Position numbers and translations under genes: made by a program | DNA from: Cytobacillus sp. NJ13 | Lineage (GTDB): Bacteria; Bacillota; Bacilli; Bacillales; Cytobacillaceae | DNA length: 64,000 bases | Reading direction: 5' to 3' | Assembly (NCBI GenBank): GCA_030348385.1 | Contig: JAUCFP010000006.1 | Span: 2,108,001 to 2,172,000, forward strand | In this document: in pieces, positions 36,084 to 44,898 of the stretch | Layout of the letters: each line of letters begins with the position of its first letter | Numbering within the stretch: position 1 is the first letter of the stretch | The notes under the pieces: model-generated | The model's input: only the letters and a program-made list of their open reading frames with translations | What the model was told of the DNA's origin: nothing | Database searches by the model: none

Positions 36084-36235
36084 AGTGAAACTTCAATCAG
36101 AGGGGGTTAATTTAACCCCCTCTGATTGTTAGTTGAACCAATCGGGCCTATACGGGCAGTTTGACTCCCAATTATCTCCTATGATTCCTCTGAGTCTTTC
36201 AACGGGGAGTCTTACTGACCGTTAGACTGCGGTAA
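36081..36235. repeat. Structured interspersed repeat, copy B
   Basis: About 155 bp, second copy of the element at 31637. First hairpin is a perfect 17-bp stem, CAATCAGAGGGGGTTAA with its complement; the second pairs ACGGGCAGT..GACTCCC with GGGGAGTC..ACTGACCGT, one C-A mismatch. The first bases TAA are the stop codon of the SDR gene and a TAAA is found at both ends. Confidence 0.9.
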
Positions 36236-36238
36236 ACG

Positions 36239-36270
36239 AAAGGGAAGCCTGCCAAAGGCTTCCCTTTTTT
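36239..36270. terminator. Terminator between the SDR gene/repeat B and the LacI gene
   Basis: AAAGGGAAGCC/GGCTTCCCTTT stem with a seven-base loop, then TTTTTT on the plus strand; weaker on the minus strand. Confidence 0.85.
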
Positions 36271-37315
36271 ATGATACAATCTGTGGTTCTTCAGTATTCG
36301 GACTGCTGCATGAGCAGCGTTTTACAATTTTATGGGGAATAATAATTCGCTTTACAGGCTCCCTCGGGTTTTCAATTCTGTATATGAGGCTTCGTGCAGA
36401 TTCAAACCCCAGATCGAATATATTGATATCGACAGAAGTTAGGGGAGGCCTGGACATTTCTGCCAAAAGCACATTATTAAAGCTGATGATAGACATATCT
36501 TCAGGAACTCTTATACCCAATTCATCCAACGTATTCAGGACACCCAATGCCATTAAGTCGTCGGCAACCACAAGGGCAGTTGGAGGCTTTTTCAGGGAAA
36601 TGAGTCCTCTGACAGCTTCCTGGCCTCCTTCTTTTAAGAATTCCTCATGAACAATATAATCATTTACCAGCTCAATGCCAGCATCCCTTAATGCTTTTTC
36701 ATAGCCAAGCAGCCGTTCAACTGTAACAGTTAGATTTAAGTTTCCGCCGACAAACGCAATTTGCTTATGGCCAAGATTAATCAAGTACTCCGTTACTTCT
36801 TTGGCTGCACGGAAATTATTATTATCCACGTAAGTGATCTCTTCTTCGTCTGAAAAAGGCTTGCCTATAACAACAAACGGGAAATCTCTTTCCTTTAAAA
36901 AGGCCAGAACTTTATCCTCCACTTTTGAATATAGCAAAATCACTCCATCTACCCGGCCGCCCTGTACCATCTGGACAACACCTTCATAAATCTCATCATC
37001 CGTTTTCCCGGTTGTCATATGGAGGGCATAATGCCTTTCATGAGCACCCTCGCTCAGACCCCTAAGGACAGTTGGAAAGAAGGGGTTCTGAAATACAACA
37101 TCCGTAGAACTGGGCATTATCAGTCCAATTGCGCGGGTTGACTGGCTTGCGAGACTTCGGGCAATAAAATTCGGATGGTATCCTAATTGTTCCATTGCCT
37201 CCCTGACTTTTTGCTTGGTTTTCTCGCTGATGCGAGGATTGTTGGCAATTACCCTTGAAACAGTAGAAGGCGCAACTTTTGCCATCTTTGCTACATCTTT
37301 AATTGTGACTGCCAA
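36269..37315 (-). CDS. LacI/GalR-family regulator, probable maltodextrin operon regulator
   Basis: 348 residues. Helix-turn-helix TIKDVAKMAKVAPSTVSRVI followed by the hinge and a periplasmic-binding-protein-like sensor. Located beside an MdxEFG importer and amylases, it is positioned like MdxR/MalR and probably acts on the CG-centred TGCAA-N4-TTGCA palindromes there. Start TTG 37315 gives MAVTIKDVA and lies just after AGAGGGTGA; GTG 37324 is an alternative. A -10 TATAAT (37352-37357) lies upstream, beside an inverted repeat ATCAAAACAGGTTTGAT (37358-37374) that could be an operator. Confidence 0.85.
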   Translation of the reverse strand: MAVTIKDVAKMAKVAPSTVSRVIANNPRISEKTKQKVREAMEQLGYHPNFIARSLASQSTRAIGLIMPSSTDVVFQNPFFPTVLRGLSEGAHERHYALHMTTGKTDDEIYEGVVQMVQGGRVDGVILLYSKVEDKVLAFLKERDFPFVVIGKPFSDEEEITYVDNNNFRAAKEVTEYLINLGHKQIAFVGGNLNLTVTVERLLGYEKALRDAGIELVNDYIVHEEFLKEGGQEAVRGLISLKKPPTALVVADDLMALGVLNTLDELGIRVPEDMSIISFNNVLLAEMSRPPLTSVDINIFDLGFESARSLIYRIENPREPVKRIIIPHKIVKRCSCSSPNTEEPQIVS

Positions 37316-37435
37316 TTGAATCACCCTCTCCGTGAGGTCTCTGTTATTAATATTATAATCAAAACAGGTTTGATTTTCTTTCCTTTTTTAAACAGTTAAC
37401 AGGCATAGGAAGAAGGGGGGGCTCTAAAGCCAAAA

Positions 37436-38974
37436 TTACTCGGATTTCTTCTTTTTTGACCGCTTCCATAAAAGATAGATAAAAATCATAAAGGCTGAAT
37501 AAACTGCTGCGAGTGCTGCAATCAGCGGAATATTCAATCCTGATTTTTCTGCCAGAACATATACCTCAGACTCTTCCCGGTCAATGATTAACTCATATTT
37601 ACCGTCTTTACTTCTGATGAGATCATCAGCAATCATGCCGCGAAGCTCTTTTCCTTCTTCTAATTGAGAGGAATCAAGTACCGCTTTCTGTGACTTTGTT
37701 GAATTATTGATCGCAATCACCGTTGTTTCATCTTTGTAAGCCCGTTTATAAACGGCAAAACCGTCCTTTTCTTCCAGCAGTTCCATGTCGCCCCTTGTTA
37801 AAGATGGCAGCAATTGCCTAACTTCTCCAAGTTTTGCGATATAATCTATCAGTTCTTTATCTGTACGGAAATCCATTTGCCTGCGGTTGTCTGGATCCTC
37901 ACCGCCATCCATAGCTATTTCACTTCCATAATAGACAATTGGAATCCCAGGTGAGGTATACATGTATGTTAATGCAAGTTTCCATCTTGGACCCGGATGA
38001 TGATTTTTTGTAATGGCATCCCGGGTGAACCTGACAGTATCATGATTATCCATGAAGCTTCCCATAAGATAGGGATTTTCATAAAATGCTTTATTTCGGT
38101 CCCAGTTTGTAAAAAGCCAGCTTAACGGTTTGTCAGGTTCTGCAAAGGCAGTTCTTAAATGATCATTTAATGGATAATCAACAAATCCGTCTATCCCGGT
38201 TTTTTCATATTCGGCAATATATTTGGGATCATCCGACCATACTTCTCCAAGCAAATAAAAGTCTTCTTTAACTGACTTTACATTTTTGGCGAAATCGGTC
38301 CAGAATGATTTTGGAACATGTTTTACGGTATCAAGACGATATCCGTCAATATCCGTTTCTTCGATCCACCACTTTGCTGCATCAATTAAATAGTTTTGTA
38401 CATCAGGATTCTCCTGCTTTAAATCAGGGAGCCCATAAATCCAGCCATTCTCAATCTCAGTTTGATTAGTCCAATTCACGATATCTTTTTTTTCATGGAA
38501 CCAATCCTTTTTCCCGGGATCATTAACCCATTCGTGATTGGAGCCCACATGATTTACTACGAAGTCCAAAATCACTTTCATATCTCTTTTGTGAGCTTCC
38601 TGGACTAACTGCTTGAATTCATCTATTGTGCCAAAGTGTTCTTCCGTGTTATAAAAATCTTTAATCCAGTAACCGTGATAGCCCTTCTCTTCATTATCAA
38701 AAACGGGAGTCAGCCAAATTGCGGTAAACCCCATATCTTTAATATAATCCAGGCGTTCTGTAATCCCCTTAAAATCTCCGCCATGATAAGCTTTTGGGTC
38801 CTTAACATCGACTTTAAAGTCATTGTTTGGATCTCCATTGCTAAATCGGTCAATCATTAAGAAATAAAATGTTTCATCTTGCCATTTACGCTCTTCTTTT
38901 TCAGCTGCTCCTGCCGGCAGGGCATAAAAAAGAAGAAACGGGATTAAGATGAAGGTTATGATTCCTTTTTTCAT
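37436..38974 (-). CDS. Membrane-anchored extracellular alpha-amylase (GH13)
   Basis: 512 residues. Signal peptide (MKKGIITFILIPFLLFYALP), GH13 barrel with Asp215 in DGYRLDTVKH, Glu244 in LLGEVWSD and Asp312 in FMDNHDTVRF, so catalytically complete. The C-terminus has a single hydrophobic helix (about residues 480-500) followed by WKRSKKKKSE, which should hold the enzyme on the outside of the membrane. It would cut starch or dextrins for the adjacent importer. GAAGGAGG precedes the ATG at 38974. Last gene of the mdxE-F-G cluster. Confidence 0.92.
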   Translation of the reverse strand: MKKGIITFILIPFLLFYALPAGAAEKEERKWQDETFYFLMIDRFSNGDPNNDFKVDVKDPKAYHGGDFKGITERLDYIKDMGFTAIWLTPVFDNEEKGYHGYWIKDFYNTEEHFGTIDEFKQLVQEAHKRDMKVILDFVVNHVGSNHEWVNDPGKKDWFHEKKDIVNWTNQTEIENGWIYGLPDLKQENPDVQNYLIDAAKWWIEETDIDGYRLDTVKHVPKSFWTDFAKNVKSVKEDFYLLGEVWSDDPKYIAEYEKTGIDGFVDYPLNDHLRTAFAEPDKPLSWLFTNWDRNKAFYENPYLMGSFMDNHDTVRFTRDAITKNHHPGPRWKLALTYMYTSPGIPIVYYGSEIAMDGGEDPDNRRQMDFRTDKELIDYIAKLGEVRQLLPSLTRGDMELLEEKDGFAVYKRAYKDETTVIAINNSTKSQKAVLDSSQLEEGKELRGMIADDLIRSKDGKYELIIDREESEVYVLAEKSGLNIPLIAALAAVYSAFMIFIYLLWKRSKKKKSE

Positions 38975-38995
38975 CGCCGCTCCTCCTTCATTTTT

Positions 38996-39042
38996 CTGGC
39001 CGCTGAGAGACTGCAATCAAGTTTGCAGACTGCAGCGGCCAG
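38996..39042. other. Intercistronic hairpin between mdxG and the amylase gene
   Basis: Stem CTGGCCGCTG/CAGCGGCCAG with an inner CTGCAA/TTGCAG stem. No U run follows on the minus strand, so it looks like an mRNA-stability or processing element, not a terminator. Confidence 0.7.
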
Positions 39043-39063
39043 TAAAGTTTCAGCCCTTTAAGA

Positions 39064-39906
39064 TTAGCCTTTTGTTCCCCCTGCCGTCAAACCAGATACA
39101 AAGTATTTTTGGAACATAAGGAACAGTGCAGCAATCGGAATCGCAATTAAAACAGAGCCAGCTGCAAACTTTGTAAATTCATTTCCAAATTGCTTCGCAA
39201 CCATTTCATACAATCCTACAGCCATTGTGAACTTTTCATCTGTTCTTAATAAAATTCTGGCAAGGATGAAATCCCCAAAAGGAGCAATGAAAGAAAATAG
39301 GGCAACTACCGCAACAATTGGTTTTGCGAGCGGCATAACAATTTGCCAGAAGACACGCAGATGGCTCGCACCATCCATTTTCGCAGATTCATCAAGTTCT
39401 TTCGGAATCGTATCGAGATAGCCCTTCATCAGCCAAGTATTCATTGGAATCTGCCCGCCGACATACACAAGGATCAATCCAAGATGAGTATCAATTAAAC
39501 CAGTTCTTGTCGCTAATACAAAAATGGCAATCAGTGCTGCAAAGTTAGGTATCATTTGCAGTATCAGGAAAGTTAATAATCCATTTTTCCTTCCGATAAA
39601 GCGGTAACGGGAAAATGAGTACGCAGTGAAGGATACTGTAATAACCGTTAAAATCATGGTCAGTGAACTTATTTTCAAAGAATTCCAGTACCATTTAACA
39701 TAATTAGACTTATCTGAATCAAAAAGATATTTGTAATGATCTAATGTCGGATTTTCAGGAAACATTGTGGATCCCGACAAACTTTGGCCTGGATTTAAGG
39801 AAGAACCCACTACCCACAAAAGCGGATAAATCACAATAAAGCTCATTAAGGCAATGATTACATATGAAAAAGTCAGCCGGATTATTTTATTTTTCTTCAT
39901 GCTCAT
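39064..39906 (-). CDS. mdxG: Maltodextrin ABC transporter permease, MalG/MdxG type
   Basis: 280 residues, six membrane helices. The inner-loop EAA motif is seen as ELDESAKMDGASHLRVFWQI. It pairs with MdxF to form the channel. The start lies two bases after the mdxF stop; the nearest ribosome-like GAGGA lies within the mdxF end, so translation is likely coupled. No ATPase gene is nearby, which fits the shared ATPase MsmX of Bacillus sugar importers. Confidence 0.92.
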   Translation of the reverse strand: MSMKKNKIIRLTFSYVIIALMSFIVIYPLLWVVGSSLNPGQSLSGSTMFPENPTLDHYKYLFDSDKSNYVKWYWNSLKISSLTMILTVITVSFTAYSFSRYRFIGRKNGLLTFLILQMIPNFAALIAIFVLATRTGLIDTHLGLILVYVGGQIPMNTWLMKGYLDTIPKELDESAKMDGASHLRVFWQIVMPLAKPIVAVVALFSFIAPFGDFILARILLRTDEKFTMAVGLYEMVAKQFGNEFTKFAAGSVLIAIPIAALFLMFQKYFVSGLTAGGTKG

Positions 39907-39908
39907 AG

Positions 39909-41192
39909 CTACATCAAATCCTCTTCTTGGAATGATTTTGTTCTTCTAAACTGCCATAGAGCTACCGTGATGACAATGAGTGACAGGATCATGGTAACCG
40001 CAGCTGCTTTGCCGTATTGGGCAGAAGTCATTGTCAGTTTATAAATCCAGGATATAAGAATATCCGAACCGCCGGCATTTTGGCCCGGAATGGCCGGTCC
40101 CCCGCCATTGAACAAGAAGATAACATTAAAGTTGTTGAAGTTGAATGTATACTGAGTAATGATTATGGGTGCTGTTGCAAAAAGAACCAGCGGCAGAGTG
40201 ATCTTTGAAAATTTCTGCAGAATTGTTGCACCATCAACTGTTGCAGCTTCATAAAGCTCATCCGGAATGGACTGCAGCACACCTGTTGTCATGGCAAAAA
40301 TGAACGGGAATCCAAGCCATGACTGAATAAAAATTAATGCTAAACGTGTCCAATTTTCCTCTGTCATCCATGGAACGGGACCGATGCCAATCGCATCCAG
40401 TATCGTTTTATTAATTACACCGAATGTCTCATTGAACATGCCTGAGAAAATCAGGATTGATATAAATGCAGGAACTGCCCAAGGGAGAATGAAGATTGTT
40501 CGGATAATCGCTTTCCCTTTAAGATCCTTCTGGTTAACGAGAATTGCCAGGAAAATACCCAGAGCTACCTGCAAAGTGGTAGCTACGAAAGTCCAGACTA
40601 TTGTCCAGCCCATTACGCCAAAAAAGGTTTTTCTCCATAAATCCAGCTTGAAGATATCGATAAAATTCTGAATGCCAACCCAATCTACCAGTTTTGCAGG
40701 CGGAGAATGATATAGATCATAGTTTGTAAATGCAAGAAGAACTACGAATAAGATAGGAAAAATAACAACGAAAACTAAGAGAAAAAATCCAGGTGATATC
40801 ATTAAGTATGGAAAACCATTGTCAAGGAGATTGTGGTACTGTTCTCTGACACTGTTTAATTTCAGACCCAAATCACGCTTTTTTCCATTATTATATGCAT
40901 CATAAATATTAAAGGCATAAATGATTAGTCCCAATGCTGTTACAATCAGTGCGATAATTCCATCGATCAGGAGAAAAATCGAGTGGTCCAGAACTGGAAT
41001 TTCCCCTAATGTAATAAGTCCCCAGAATCCCCAATTGAGTGTGTCATAGAATGCTGCAAAGAACGAAACCGTAAGAATTAAGAATATGGCACCTTTAACG
41101 AACTGTTTATTATAAAACTGTCCAAATCCAGGCAGGATGGATAATAGAGCAGCATTTCTTCCATGTTTGGATGTCATTTTTTTTGCGTCCAT
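39909..41192 (-). CDS. mdxF: Maltodextrin ABC transporter permease, MalF/MdxF type
   Basis: 427 residues. Two N-terminal helices with LSILPGFGQFYNKQFVKGA (a motif like that in small TM2-type domains), then the permease core with six helices and the EAA loop ELYEAATVDGATILQKFSKI. The long N-terminal extension is usual for MalF. GGGGAGG precedes the ATG by ten bases. A 202-base gap to mdxE holds an operator and a hairpin that may reduce permease expression relative to the binding protein. Confidence 0.92.
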   Translation of the reverse strand: MDAKKMTSKHGRNAALLSILPGFGQFYNKQFVKGAIFLILTVSFFAAFYDTLNWGFWGLITLGEIPVLDHSIFLLIDGIIALIVTALGLIIYAFNIYDAYNNGKKRDLGLKLNSVREQYHNLLDNGFPYLMISPGFFLLVFVVIFPILFVVLLAFTNYDLYHSPPAKLVDWVGIQNFIDIFKLDLWRKTFFGVMGWTIVWTFVATTLQVALGIFLAILVNQKDLKGKAIIRTIFILPWAVPAFISILIFSGMFNETFGVINKTILDAIGIGPVPWMTEENWTRLALIFIQSWLGFPFIFAMTTGVLQSIPDELYEAATVDGATILQKFSKITLPLVLFATAPIIITQYTFNFNNFNVIFLFNGGGPAIPGQNAGGSDILISWIYKLTMTSAQYGKAAAVTMILSLIVITVALWQFRRTKSFQEEDLM

Positions 41193-41278
41193 ATGGCTGT
41201 GGCCTCCCCTTTCTTTATAGGAGAAAGTATTTTCTATTATTATAATTCATTTCCAAAATAATAGTGGGTGTCTTTTTG

Positions 41279-41292
41279 TGCAAACGGTTGCT
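41279..41292. promoter_or_regulatory. LacI-type operator inside the mdxE-mdxF gap
   Basis: TGCAAACGGTTGCT, matching the TGCAA-N4-TTGCA palindrome of the locus at 9 of 10 arm bases. It lies upstream of mdxF with a TATAAT on the minus strand at about 41241, so a weak internal promoter is possible. Confidence 0.6.
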
Positions 41293-41350
41293 TTAAAGAG
41301 GAACAGGAAAGCGGCTTCTGCCGCTTATATTTTCTTTCTATAAAAATGAT

Positions 41351-41378
41351 GGGCAATACCTCCTGGAAGGTACCGCCC
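41351..41378 (-). terminator. Hairpin after mdxE, probable partial terminator
   Basis: Minus-strand GGGCGGTACCT/AGGTATTGCCC (some G-U), then ATCATTTTT. It would favour high binding-protein and lower permease mRNA. Confidence 0.65.
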
Positions 41379-41393
41379 TTTTTCTGTCAAGAA

Positions 41394-42686
41394 TTACTTG
41401 GCAGGGTGATTTGTTTCAATATTTGTTTTAATGGTTTTTACTGCATCATCAAGTGCTGCTTTTGGCTCCGCTTTTCCTGTCGCAATTGTTTGAAGTGCAG
41501 AGGCCATCGGTCCCCAAACTTCAGCCATTTCAGGAATGTTTGGCATTGGAACAGCATATTGAGATTGCTCAGCAACTGCTTTTGCAGCTTCATTGTCTGC
41601 AATTACAGGGTCTTCAATAAGAGATTTTACAGGAGGGATTTCCTGAGTTGTCTCAAAACGGATTTTTGAGTTTTCTTCATTTGTAATATGCTCAACAAAT
41701 TTTGTTGCCCAATAAGGGTTTTTAGTGAATGCAGTTACATGCCAGCCTTTAACACCCATGAATGTTTTAACAGGCTCACCGTTTGGAAGCTTTGGCATTA
41801 CAGAAACGCCAACATCAATTCCTGCATCCTTCATGCCTTGAAGTGCCCATGGACCATTCATAACAGAAGCAGCTTTTCCTTCATTGAATAGGCCATCCAT
41901 TGCTGCTCCACCGCTTTCCCCAATGATTCCTTTAGGGAATAAGCCTTCACTGTACCATTTTTGAATGAACTCAGCACCTTCAACAGCGCCTTCGTTGTTT
42001 AAGCCTACATCTTCACGGTCTAATGCACCGTCATTTTCCTTAAAAACATATCCGCCCATGCCAGCAATAGGTCCGTGTGCGAAATAGAAGTTGTCGAATA
42101 GAGCCAGGAATCCGTACTGTCCGCCAGTCGTCAATTCTTTAGCTTGAGAATAAAGCTCATCCATAGTTTCAGGAGCTTTTTCCATTAATGCTTTATTATA
42201 GATGAAAACAGGTGTTTCAGTTGCTTTTGGAAGACCATATAGTTTTCCGTCAAACATTTGAGCAGTGATGGATGATTCTGTGAAAGTATCCAGAACGCTG
42301 TCTTCTACTTTGATTTCCTGAAGTAGACCTTCAGTTACGACCTGGCCAATTTGGTCATGTGGAAGTGTAACAACGTCAGGTGCATTTCCGGCAGGTCCAT
42401 CAAGTCTTAATTGGTCACGGATCTTATCTGCCATGCCCAACTCTTTAAATTCAACTTTAATTCCATATTCTTTTTCAAAGGACTCAATGGCAGGCTTTAA
42501 AGCTACGCCTTTATCTGTGTCTTCCCAAACTACTAATTTTTCCGGTTTTGGCTCTTCAGCCTGGTTTTCGCCTGTGCCGTTATCTTTATCTGTGTTTTCC
42601 GGCTGTGCCTCACGCTGAGGACCGCAAGCTGCCAGCATTCCGATCACTAATACCAGCATCATAAAGAAAGATAGTGACTTTTTCAT
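41394..42686 (-). CDS. mdxE: Maltodextrin-binding lipoprotein, MdxE type
   Basis: 430 residues. Lipoprotein signal MKKSLSFFMMLVLVIGMLAAC with lipobox LAAC, an acidic linker, then a family 1 solute-binding fold (KLVVWEDTDKG at the start; VMNGPWALQGMKDAGIDVGV; EEIP-like hinge). Captures maltodextrins outside the membrane for MdxFG. GGGGGC lies before the ATG at 42686; the open frame upstream to 42758 is not supported. A row of operators lies between it and the divergent neopullulanase gene. Confidence 0.92.
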   Translation of the reverse strand: MKKSLSFFMMLVLVIGMLAACGPQREAQPENTDKDNGTGENQAEEPKPEKLVVWEDTDKGVALKPAIESFEKEYGIKVEFKELGMADKIRDQLRLDGPAGNAPDVVTLPHDQIGQVVTEGLLQEIKVEDSVLDTFTESSITAQMFDGKLYGLPKATETPVFIYNKALMEKAPETMDELYSQAKELTTGGQYGFLALFDNFYFAHGPIAGMGGYVFKENDGALDREDVGLNNEGAVEGAEFIQKWYSEGLFPKGIIGESGGAAMDGLFNEGKAASVMNGPWALQGMKDAGIDVGVSVMPKLPNGEPVKTFMGVKGWHVTAFTKNPYWATKFVEHITNEENSKIRFETTQEIPPVKSLIEDPVIADNEAAKAVAEQSQYAVPMPNIPEMAEVWGPMASALQTIATGKAEPKAALDDAVKTIKTNIETNHPAK

Positions 42687-43002
42687 GATATTGCCCCCTT
42701 TAGATAGATCTGTTGAGTAATGTAAAAAGTACAACCGTTTGCACAAAAGTGTAAACACTTAAATCTATTTCTAAAAAAATGAGCGTTCACTTAACCTATT
42801 AACCAATGAAAACGCTAAATGAAAACGATTGCACAATTTCTAATTTTTATTATACAAGGTTTTTGGGCTTTTACAACTCCTTTTTTCTAAATATTTTTAA
42901 GCGAAAATAAATTTTAAAAGATTGATACTCATTTCTCTTCTATATTTTCTTTTCTTTCATATGGTATAATGCAAGCGATTGCACTTTGAAAGGGGAATTT
43001 CA
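42687..43002. promoter_or_regulatory. Divergent control region of mdxE and the neopullulanase gene, four CG-centred operators
   Basis: Sites: TACAACCGTTTGCA (42730-42743), TGAAAACGCTAAAT (42807-42820), TGAAAACGATTGCA (42820-42833) and TGCAAGCGATTGCA (42970-42983). The second and third also fit the CcpA cre pattern (12-13 of 14). The fourth directly follows an extended -10, TGGTATAAT (42962-42970), of the plus-strand gene. For mdxE a possible promoter is TTTACA (42750-42755) with TGTACT (42728-42733), the first operator lying over it. Confidence 0.7.
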
Positions 43003-44772
43003 ATGGAAAAGGCAGCTATCATACATTACCCTGCTGATCATTATGTTTATCCTATCAGCAAGAAAACCTTACATATTAGACTGCAAACTAAGAAAGATGA
43101 TGTTTCTGAAGTCACTTTAATACACGGTGACCAATATCTTTGGGCGGATGGAAAATGGCAGTATGAAAATACGAATATGAAGAAATCCGGCTCTGATGGC
43201 ATTCATGATTATTGGCATGTCTATATTGACCCGCCATATAGAAGGTCCAGATACGGCTTTAAATTAAAATCTGCTGAAGAAGAATTAATTTTGACTGAAA
43301 AAGGTTTTTACAAGGAGGCTCCTGCTGATTCAGGTTATTATTTCAACTTTCCATATCTTCATCCTGAAGAAGTATTTAAAGCTCCTGCCTGGGTGAAGGA
43401 TACGGTATGGTATCAGATTTTCCCGGAAAGATTTGCTAACGGGAATCACGGCAATGACCCCGAAGGAGTTCTTCCCTGGGGCAGTGAACATCCCTCTAAG
43501 GATAACTATTTTGGCGGTGATTTTGAAGGTGTCATTGAACATCTGGATTATCTTCATGACCTTGGCATTACCGGCATCTATTTCACACCTGTTTTTAAGG
43601 CATTTTCCAATCATAAATATGATACAATAGATTATCTGGAAATTGATCCCCAGTTCGGTTCAAAGGATACATTAAAAAGACTTGTTCAAGAATGCCATAA
43701 ACGGGATATTAGAGTGATGCTCGATGCCGTATTTAACCATAGCGGATACTACTTTCCCCCTTTTCAGGATTTGCTTGAGAAGGGAGAAAAATCACAATAT
43801 AAAGATTGGTTCCATCCGCATAGTTTCCCGCTAAAAGGCGGGGAGTACCCTAATTTTGAGACCTTCGCTTTTGTTGAACAGATGCCAAAGCTGAATACAA
43901 ATAATCCCGAGGTAAAAAATTATTTGCTCAAAGTGGCCAGTTACTGGATTGAAGAGTTTGATATCGACGGCTGGCGGCTGGATGTGGCCAATGAAGTTGA
44001 CCATCAGTTCTGGCGTGAATTCAGACAGACTGTTAAACGAATTAAGCCAGATCTCTATATTTTAGGGGAAATCTGGCACAATTCCATGCCCTGGCTGCGC
44101 GGAGACCAATTCGATGCTGTCATGAATTATCCTTTTACCACCAACTTGCTTAATTTAATTGCAAAAAAATCCATTACCGGAACTGAATTCGCCAATAATA
44201 TGACCGCTGAAATCCACAGTTATCCGGCCAATGTCTATGAAGTTGCATTCAATCTGGTCGGAAGCCATGATACACCCAGAATTTTAACAGAATGTGAAGA
44301 TGATAAAGACAGGGTAAAACTTATTTATACACTTTTATTTACCTTTATGGGTTCACCATGCCTGTATTACGGGGATGAAATCGGGCTCAGCGGTGAAATG
44401 GATCCAGGCTGCAGAAAATGCATGGAATGGGATGAGGAAAAACAGGATCGTGATTTGCATTCTCATATTCAAAGGCTTATTAAGCTGCGGAAAGAAGAAA
44501 AGTTGCTGGCAAATGATGGGCATTTTGAATTTATTCAAACAGATTCTAATATAGTTGCCTACCGCAAATACGATGATTATAAAACAATCATTGTGCTCGC
44601 CAATCCTGCGGATGAAAGTGCGGAAGTTACTTTGCCTTTTCCTCTGAAGGGTGTAAAGATTACGAATATGCTTTCAGACCAGGAATTTGCAGCAGAAGCG
44701 GAGAACCTTAAAGTTCAGCTTGATGGATGGGGATTTGAAATCCTGTCCTTCCCCGCCACCTTCAATAAATAG
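43003..44772 (+). CDS. Neopullulanase/cyclomaltodextrinase (GH13), intracellular
   Basis: 589 residues, no signal peptide. An N-terminal CBM34-like beta domain (about 1-125), then the GH13 barrel with Asp327 in GWRLDVANEVDH, Glu356 in LGEIWHN and Asp423 in VGSHDTPRIL, and a C-terminal beta sandwich. Equivalent to B. subtilis YvdF. It breaks imported maltodextrins and cyclodextrins to maltose and glucose. GAAAGGGG precedes the ATG at 43003. Divergent from mdxE; an operator covers its start point. Confidence 0.92.
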   Translation: MEKAAIIHYPADHYVYPISKKTLHIRLQTKKDDVSEVTLIHGDQYLWADGKWQYENTNMKKSGSDGIHDYWHVYIDPPYRRSRYGFKLKSAEEELILTEKGFYKEAPADSGYYFNFPYLHPEEVFKAPAWVKDTVWYQIFPERFANGNHGNDPEGVLPWGSEHPSKDNYFGGDFEGVIEHLDYLHDLGITGIYFTPVFKAFSNHKYDTIDYLEIDPQFGSKDTLKRLVQECHKRDIRVMLDAVFNHSGYYFPPFQDLLEKGEKSQYKDWFHPHSFPLKGGEYPNFETFAFVEQMPKLNTNNPEVKNYLLKVASYWIEEFDIDGWRLDVANEVDHQFWREFRQTVKRIKPDLYILGEIWHNSMPWLRGDQFDAVMNYPFTTNLLNLIAKKSITGTEFANNMTAEIHSYPANVYEVAFNLVGSHDTPRILTECEDDKDRVKLIYTLLFTFMGSPCLYYGDEIGLSGEMDPGCRKCMEWDEEKQDRDLHSHIQRLIKLRKEEKLLANDGHFEFIQTDSNIVAYRKYDDYKTIIVLANPADESAEVTLPFPLKGVKITNMLSDQEFAAEAENLKVQLDGWGFEILSFPATFNK

Positions 44773-44798
44773 GAAACCTGATTGAAATAAGGAAAGTT

Positions 44799-44831
44799 CT
44801 TAAGGGCAAGACCTTAAGGCTTTTCTTTTTT
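44799..44831 (+). terminator. Terminator of the neopullulanase gene
   Basis: CTTAAGG/CCTTAAG stem with a six-base loop, then GCTTTTCTTTTTT. Confidence 0.8.
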
Positions 44832-44898
44832 CGTTTTTATATTGCCGTCGGCCCCTCCTATTTACATGAAAATTTATTTACAAACAGGGAGAATAACC

